NCBI GenBank assembly: GCA_037892935.1
Contig: JAYXKI010000006.1
Span: forward strand, 1,178,001-1,242,000
Direction: 5' to 3'
Source of the DNA: Phlebopus portentosus
Taxonomy: Eukaryota > Basidiomycota > Agaricomycetes > Boletales > Boletinellaceae
DNA length: 64,000 nt
Shown: positions 59,370-64,000 of the stretch, piece after piece
Position numbering within the stretch: position 1 is the stretch's first letter
Layout of the letters: each line of letters starts with the position of its first letter
Program-made: the position numbers and the translations under genes
The notes under the pieces: generated by a model
What the model was told of the DNA's origin: nothing
The model's database searches: none
What the model saw: the letters and a program-made list of their open reading frames with translations, nothing else

Positions 59370-62240
59370 ATGGCAACTCAGGCTTTGCCGAGTTACCTAT
59401 CCGCCTCCACGTTTACCAGTGTCGTCGGGGGTGTGACCCAGACAGGCGTTGCAACTGTAGTCGTCACTTCAGTATTGCCGACCCAGGAACTGCCCTCATA
59501 TCTTTCTGCGTCGACATTTACGACTACGGTTGATGGCGTGGAGAGTACAGGAACGTCACTCGTCAGAGTTCCGTTGACCTACATCGGTCCCAGTGTGAGT
59601 AGCTTGGATTTCGGAACTTCTGCAGGCCCTCAAGGTACTTATTTGACTTGTATTTGCATAGATTCCTCTTGGATCTGACGACGTTTGGACCTACCTAGGC
59701 TCTACAACCCCTGCCTCTCTTACCTCAACCTCTACGACTGCGATATCTTCCTCCACCTCCACGCAGTCATCTTCTACTTCTGCTTCGACCACTTCAAGCT
59801 CGGCTCCCACACATTCTAGCACAATCTCTGGATCATCATCGGAGACAGCTGCTTCATCAACTACTTCACCCGCGAGCACTTCGTCGGCTGCAGCTGGCGC
59901 AATAGACGGAACGGGCCTCACAACTGGCCAGCTAATTGGTATAGTTATCGCGGCCGTTGTTGCTGCATTAGTGATCATTCTGCTTCTTCTGCTTTGCTAT
60001 TACCGCCGACGTCGCCGCAGGGCTGGATACGCGCACCCGAACATGAGCGAGTTTGTAATCGTCGACTCGGAAGGACAGTCCCGCCTCGCTGGCGAAGGCA
60101 GTCCACGTCCAACAGGCGAGGAAGAAGATTCTTTTTTGAGGGGTAGCAGAAGCGGCGAAACGACGAATGAAATGCGCGAAGCTGGTCAGACTGCTCGCCT
60201 GGTGCAGAATCCTAGCCCCACAGCGACCGAAATGACAACTGGTACGACCATACCGCCGGAAGGCGTCGTACCCACGGCCTTGAAGACGCCTCCCGGATCA
60301 CCTTCACCTCCTCTTGGTCCAAAAATGTCTAGTCCATTCTTCCATGCATCATCTTCCTCGTTATTCTACAACCCTACTCGTGGACCCGACCAGTCTCTAG
60401 TCGGAGCAGCCATTGACGCGGCAAAGCGAGATAGCGCTACGACGCACGGTTCGTCTGCATCCACAGCCCCTAATAGTCCTGCCAACGGAAATGCGGGAAA
60501 AATCATTTCGCCTCAGCAGCTTATGCAGATGGACGATCAATGGCAGGGAGAGTCGAACGGAGGTCGTGGTGGGGTTATTGGGCTGCGTCGTGGTCCATCA
60601 GAGCTCGGTGAACGTACACGGGCAGATTCCCCACTTCAGCCACCTCCGGCTTTCGATACGAGCTCGTCTAGACAAGACAGCTCGATGCGCACCCTAGGAT
60701 CACATCCGGAGTTGCCTGGAAGCGATGATGGTGACGAGCGAACTACTCTTCTAATGGCACACCGTTTCAACATGAGTCAGGGCGGTCCTGCCGTTCTGGT
60801 TCAATCAGACAACGAGACGTCATCCCCTTCAAGCTGGCGATCAAGTCTGGCTTACGGTCTGCAAGGGCTACGGCTTAGCAGACTCAGCTGGTTCCAACGT
60901 ATGAACGCGAATCGCGAACACTCACCTAGTAGTGCCATGCCAACTACACGGTCTGGAACGCCGAGCCACCCACCAACTCGGCCATCGAGTCAATTGATCC
61001 GTTCGACTGACGCGCGAGAGAGTCTCGTCGTCCCTCGTCCATTATCACATCTGACTACATCAAGCACAGGCGATACGATGTACTACGACGCGCCATCTGG
61101 TCTATCGACGATGTCAACTCGTTCTGGTAATGGCAATAATCGAAGTTTTTCTCCTCCCCGACCTACGTCAATGCCGCCTCTCCCTCCTCGTGCTATGGTA
61201 ACTCCCGAGGTCCCAGCAAGCAGTAGTGCTCCGCAGACTCCGCAACCGCATTATGATAACGGGAGCGACAGAAGCAGCGCCTTCGACCGGCCTGCTCTGC
61301 TATTGCTGGATCCGCCTTCCGGTTCTGCACCGGGAAGTCCACGCTTCCCGACGCGTCCTCCCCCCATGCCGACACAACAGCCATCGGCAGAGGCACGCAC
61401 GGGGCTTGCCGACATTCTCGACACTCCTGTGCCTCCTCGTGCGGCTGTCTCGCCATTCTCGACAACGTCGACTCGCGGTGGTCCAGTATTTCCACCAGGT
61501 CTGGAGCATCTGGCGAATGTGCACTCATGGCGAGATTCGAGTTCAGATATGCCATCTTCTGCGACATTCGGGACGCACAGTGATCGTGACGTGAATGTGG
61601 ATGTGATTGGCAGTGGAGGTGACGTGCTTGAGGAGGCGCCACCATTGCCAGCATCGAACTGGATGCAGTTGCGCGCGGTTACTGTTGCGGATGCGATCGC
61701 GTCACACAGAAGTCGAAGAACTCTTGGGCAGGTAAGATGAACTTAAGCCTTCGTTATACAGCACGCTGAAATGTTCCTGTTTTTCAGGTCGAGATCGAAG
61801 AAGATATTCAGAGTGCTAGAGCATCCTTGCACTCAATCCCAGACCGTCTCGGTCCGCTGTCGCCTGTGGCCTCGGGCTCGGACTCGCGTGCACCCTCTCG
61901 AGCATACAACTCTTCCTCCCTAGGCTCAAGTTCGTCTCGATTACACGGACGAAATGGCAGCGGAAGCGGAAACGGCACGTCGGGATCCTCGCGCTCACAG
62001 CTTGGACACTCGAATTCAATCACATCCGATGGACGTCGTAGACAGAGACGCGAGCCAGGAGAACCATTAGGGATATCACCTTCTAGTTCGTCACACTTCG
62101 GGCGCGCGAGACTTAGTGCTATTGGCGGACATCGAACGCCTATTACCACGCCGCAGCGTAGTCCGGGCCCGGATGCAACATTTGCGCAAGGCAGCGCGAT
62201 GCATGAAGGCACCGGTGCTATCATCGGCCGAACAACATGA
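59370..62240 (+). CDS. Single-pass Ser/Thr-rich membrane protein (wall-sensor-like)
   Basis: The ATG at 59370 gives MATQALPSYLSASTFTS. A near-repeat follows (ELPSYLSASTFTTTVDGVES), so the N-terminal part is a tandem duplication of about 35 residues. An intron at 59595-59660 joins to IPLGSDDVWTYLG and a Ser/Thr-rich stalk. The membrane segment is GQLIGIVIAAVVAALVIILL (near 59930-59995), with a basic stop-transfer YYRRRRRRAG. The long cytosolic tail is Ser/Pro-rich and disordered. The last exon starts near 61788 (VEIEEDIQSARASLH), and TGA is at 62238-62240. No N-terminal signal peptide is visible, so the membrane segment may act as the signal. The layout resembles fungal wall-stress sensors (Mid2/Wsc-like), but no WSC domain is present. 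Confidence 0.78.
59379..59557 (+). repeat. Tandem coding repeat at the start of the surface protein
   Basis: Two related segments each code LPSYLSASTFT followed by a V.GV motif, then Thr/Val-rich sequence. They lie side by side and together span about 70 residues. A duplication is the simplest reading. Confidence 0.7.
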
Positions 62241-62820
62241 TTATCTTCTCCCGTTCAAAACAACCAATCCATCTTGCTGATTTGCTCAGGACCTTGTTGT
62301 GCTTGCAATTGTCATATGCTATTCATTTCTTTGTACATGATGTCGGATTCATTTTTCTTTGAACTCTTGTCACATATTTACCAGTATTCCCGTACGCCTT
62401 TTACGATTGTAATCACGCCCCCGCATCAAGCTCATGACGGAAACGCTTCGCATATGTCATTATATACTGGTGGACAAGCCTGACCTATTCGTCACACCTG
62501 AAATGGACGTGAAGATGATTGCTGTATTGTCAGTGACTACACAAGTTCTACATAATGGCAAGATTGATACATATCAATGTACCCTAAATTCTTCTTTACC
62601 ACAAGTACAATGACTCAATCAGCTCTCTTCAGTCCAAACGATACACTTGTTCGAGCAGAACCTCGATGAGGGATAATTAATTTTCAGGACGGCGCAGAAT
62701 AGCGCCGGACGACACTATATCGTCTTCCACCCCGAGACGGGCAACGGTTTGACCGAAGAAATGTCATCGGAGCGAGATCCACTGATGCAGTGGACTGCGA
62801 CTCGCTTCGCGCGAGACGAA
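62241..62820. other. Intergenic region before the repeat array
   Basis: This contains the 3' UTR of the surface-protein gene (T-rich from about 62270) and a transition to the repeated unit. Part of the right half (from about 62700) weakly resembles the repeat unit. No gene is called. Confidence 0.35.
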
Positions 62821-64000
62821 ATGAGGGGTACTTGATTTTCCATCTTTATGTCTACTCGATACAGCAGTCTGCTGTGACGCGCGACAAGCTTCCAAACATC
62901 TTGATTCATGCGATCGTGTCCGAAACGTAGGATGCAATCGTACCAAGAAAGGCCGGTCCTCGTATGCGACAAACTAGCTGAATCGTCCGATACGGTAGCG
63001 TGGCGAAGACGTACACTTTGAGTCCAGAGATCTTTCAACAACTTAGTGGGAGAGAGCTTGAATTTCGCACAGACGACGTTATATGCGTCATCTGGCAGGA
63101 ATCGACGAGGTCTGCAGGCCATAAGGGGAACGGATCAAAGCTAAGGCAGTCGAGTTTCATGAAGCGAACTATTTCGGTGAATATTTGAGAACACCTGTCA
63201 TTCTTTAAGTAAGTAATATGTTCATGCAAGCAGATGAATGATACCAACCATACTTTCCGATACCACGACAATACACAACACGCCATAGTCGAACAGTTTC
63301 CACTTTTTCCTCTTGCCAGCAAAAACATCTCGACCGTAAGGGTACACAAGCGATGGTGAGAAGCATCGCAAGGTAAATGAGGGTACTTGGTTTTCCATCT
63401 TTGTTTACTCGATACAGCAGTCTGCTGTGATGCTCCGCGCGACAAGCTTCCAAAATTCTTGATTCGTGCGATCGTGTCCGAAACGTAGGATGCACTCATG
63501 CCAAGAAGGCTGGCCCTCGTATGTGACAAACTTGCTGAATCGTCAGATATGGTAGTGTGGCGAAGACGAACACCTTGAGTCTAGCTATCTTTTAACAATC
63601 GGTGGGGGGCAACGGGATATAGGTCCCATTTCGATCAGGCAGCATTCTGAGATGCCACCCGGGAAGTCGGGTCCGCGGGCTATAAAAGGGAATCGATCGA
63701 CATTTAGGCAGTTGAATTCCGTGAAGCGAACGACTTCGGCGAATATTTGAGAACACCTGTCGTTCTTTGAGTATCATGTCGATGCAAACAGATGAGCCAT
63801 ACTAACCAGATTTAACGATGCCACGGCAATAAACAACACACTATAGTCGAACAACTCCCGCTTTCCCTTTTGCAAGACCATCTCGACAGTGGTAACGGGT
63901 GCACAAGCGTCGGTGATAACCATCGCGAGGCGAGTGAGGGGTAATTGATTTTCAGTTGGTAACCGAGTCTCGACTGGATGCATGACCGCTCTGCTCTCAC
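62821..64000. repeat. Diverged tandem repeat, unit about 557 bp, at least two units plus a third start
   Basis: Matching landmarks recur at regular spacing. A GAGGGGTACTTGATTTTC-like stretch starts near 62821, again near 63377 and again near 63934. GCAGTCTGCTGTGA recurs at 62864 and 63417. ATATTTGAGAACACCTGTC recurs at 63181 and 63742. Spacings are 553 to 561 bp, so copies carry small indels. Identity by eye is roughly 75 to 80 percent. The third copy runs off the window. Confidence 0.75.
62821..64000 (-). pseudogene. Possible tandem gene-fragment family on the minus strand (partial, degenerate)
   Basis: Read on the minus strand, each unit carries exon-like stretches that align between copies with conservative changes. 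CSQIFTEIVRF versus CSQIFAEVVRF follows an AG acceptor. LRHATVSDDSASLSHTR versus LRHTTISDDSASLSHTR lies further on, before CILRFGHDRMNQ versus CILRFGHDRTNQ. A 1-nt difference near 63505 breaks the frame of the second copy, so at least one unit may be non-functional. I do not recognise the family and cannot see the 5' end, which would lie beyond the window. Confidence 0.35.

Noticed and set aside
59691..59978. Minus-strand frame rich in Val, Glu and Ala
   Set aside because: It is the antisense reading of the Ser/Thr stalk of the surface protein, a common artefact of such repeats.
1..64000. Search for transposons, CRISPR arrays and bacterial defence genes
   Set aside because: No transposase, integrase, reverse transcriptase, terminal repeat pair, spaced direct repeat or Cas-like sequence was seen. 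The genes are intron-rich fungal genes.

Overview
This window looks like nuclear chromosomal DNA from a filamentous basidiomycete, most likely an agaricomycete. Genes are dense, lie on both strands and are cut by many short introns, mostly 45 to 65 nt with GT..AG ends and a few apparently as short as 36 to 41 nt. Exons join in frame into recognisable fungal proteins: Bub1, Cul3, exportin-T, a Bro1-type PalA protein, a Gap1-type RasGAP and a KDEL-ended Scj1. I see no bacterial operons, CRISPR array, intact transposon, rRNA or convincing tRNA. All gene models here were spliced by eye, so individual junctions may be off by a few bases. The outer ends of the coding spans are usually firmer.

Layout. 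1-1922 (+) is the 3' part of an ataxin-2/Pbp1 gene, cut by the left edge. 2224-3714 (-) is a SWI/SNF Snf12/BAF60 subunit and 4058-7929 (-) a Bub1 checkpoint kinase. 8151-9311 (-) is a short-chain dehydrogenase with an apparent 1-nt frameshift, and 10158-12967 (+) a Ras GAP. A gene-poor 3 kb follows. 16034-18002 (-) is a GH5 exo-beta-1,3-glucanase, 18669 to about 21798 (-) a Zn2Cys6 transcription factor, 23542-25879 (-) an unrecognised protein with one membrane segment, 26093-27797 (+) an F-box protein and 28374-30644 (-) a GPI-anchored pepsin-like protein with an odd active site. 30965-32595 (+) is an ER DnaJ.

After a 1.9 kb gap come a small secreted protein (34540-35336, +), Cul3 (35623-38647, -), exportin-T (39025-42728, -), PalA/Rim20 (43198-46378, +), a DM9/DUF3421 protein (46821-48074, +), a TPR protein (48410-50656, -), an LRR-plus-SAP-like protein (51250-53098, +), a forkhead factor (53977-56141, +), an Ecm11-type meiotic protein (57199-58930, -) and a single-pass Ser/Thr-rich surface protein (59370-62240, +). 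The right edge (about 62821-64000) holds diverged tandem copies of a roughly 557-bp unit with exon-like segments on the minus strand.

Most genes are conserved housekeeping genes with no pathway clustering. Themes that recur are cell division and meiosis (Bub1, Ecm11), protein turnover (Cul3, F-box), the secretory pathway and cell surface (Scj1, GH5, aspartic protease, surface protein), and Ras and pH signalling. I found no clearly new multi-gene system. The parts most worth a second look are the unrecognised membrane protein at 23542-25879, the LRR/SAP protein, the aspartic protease with altered catalytic motifs, and the tandem repeats at the right edge.
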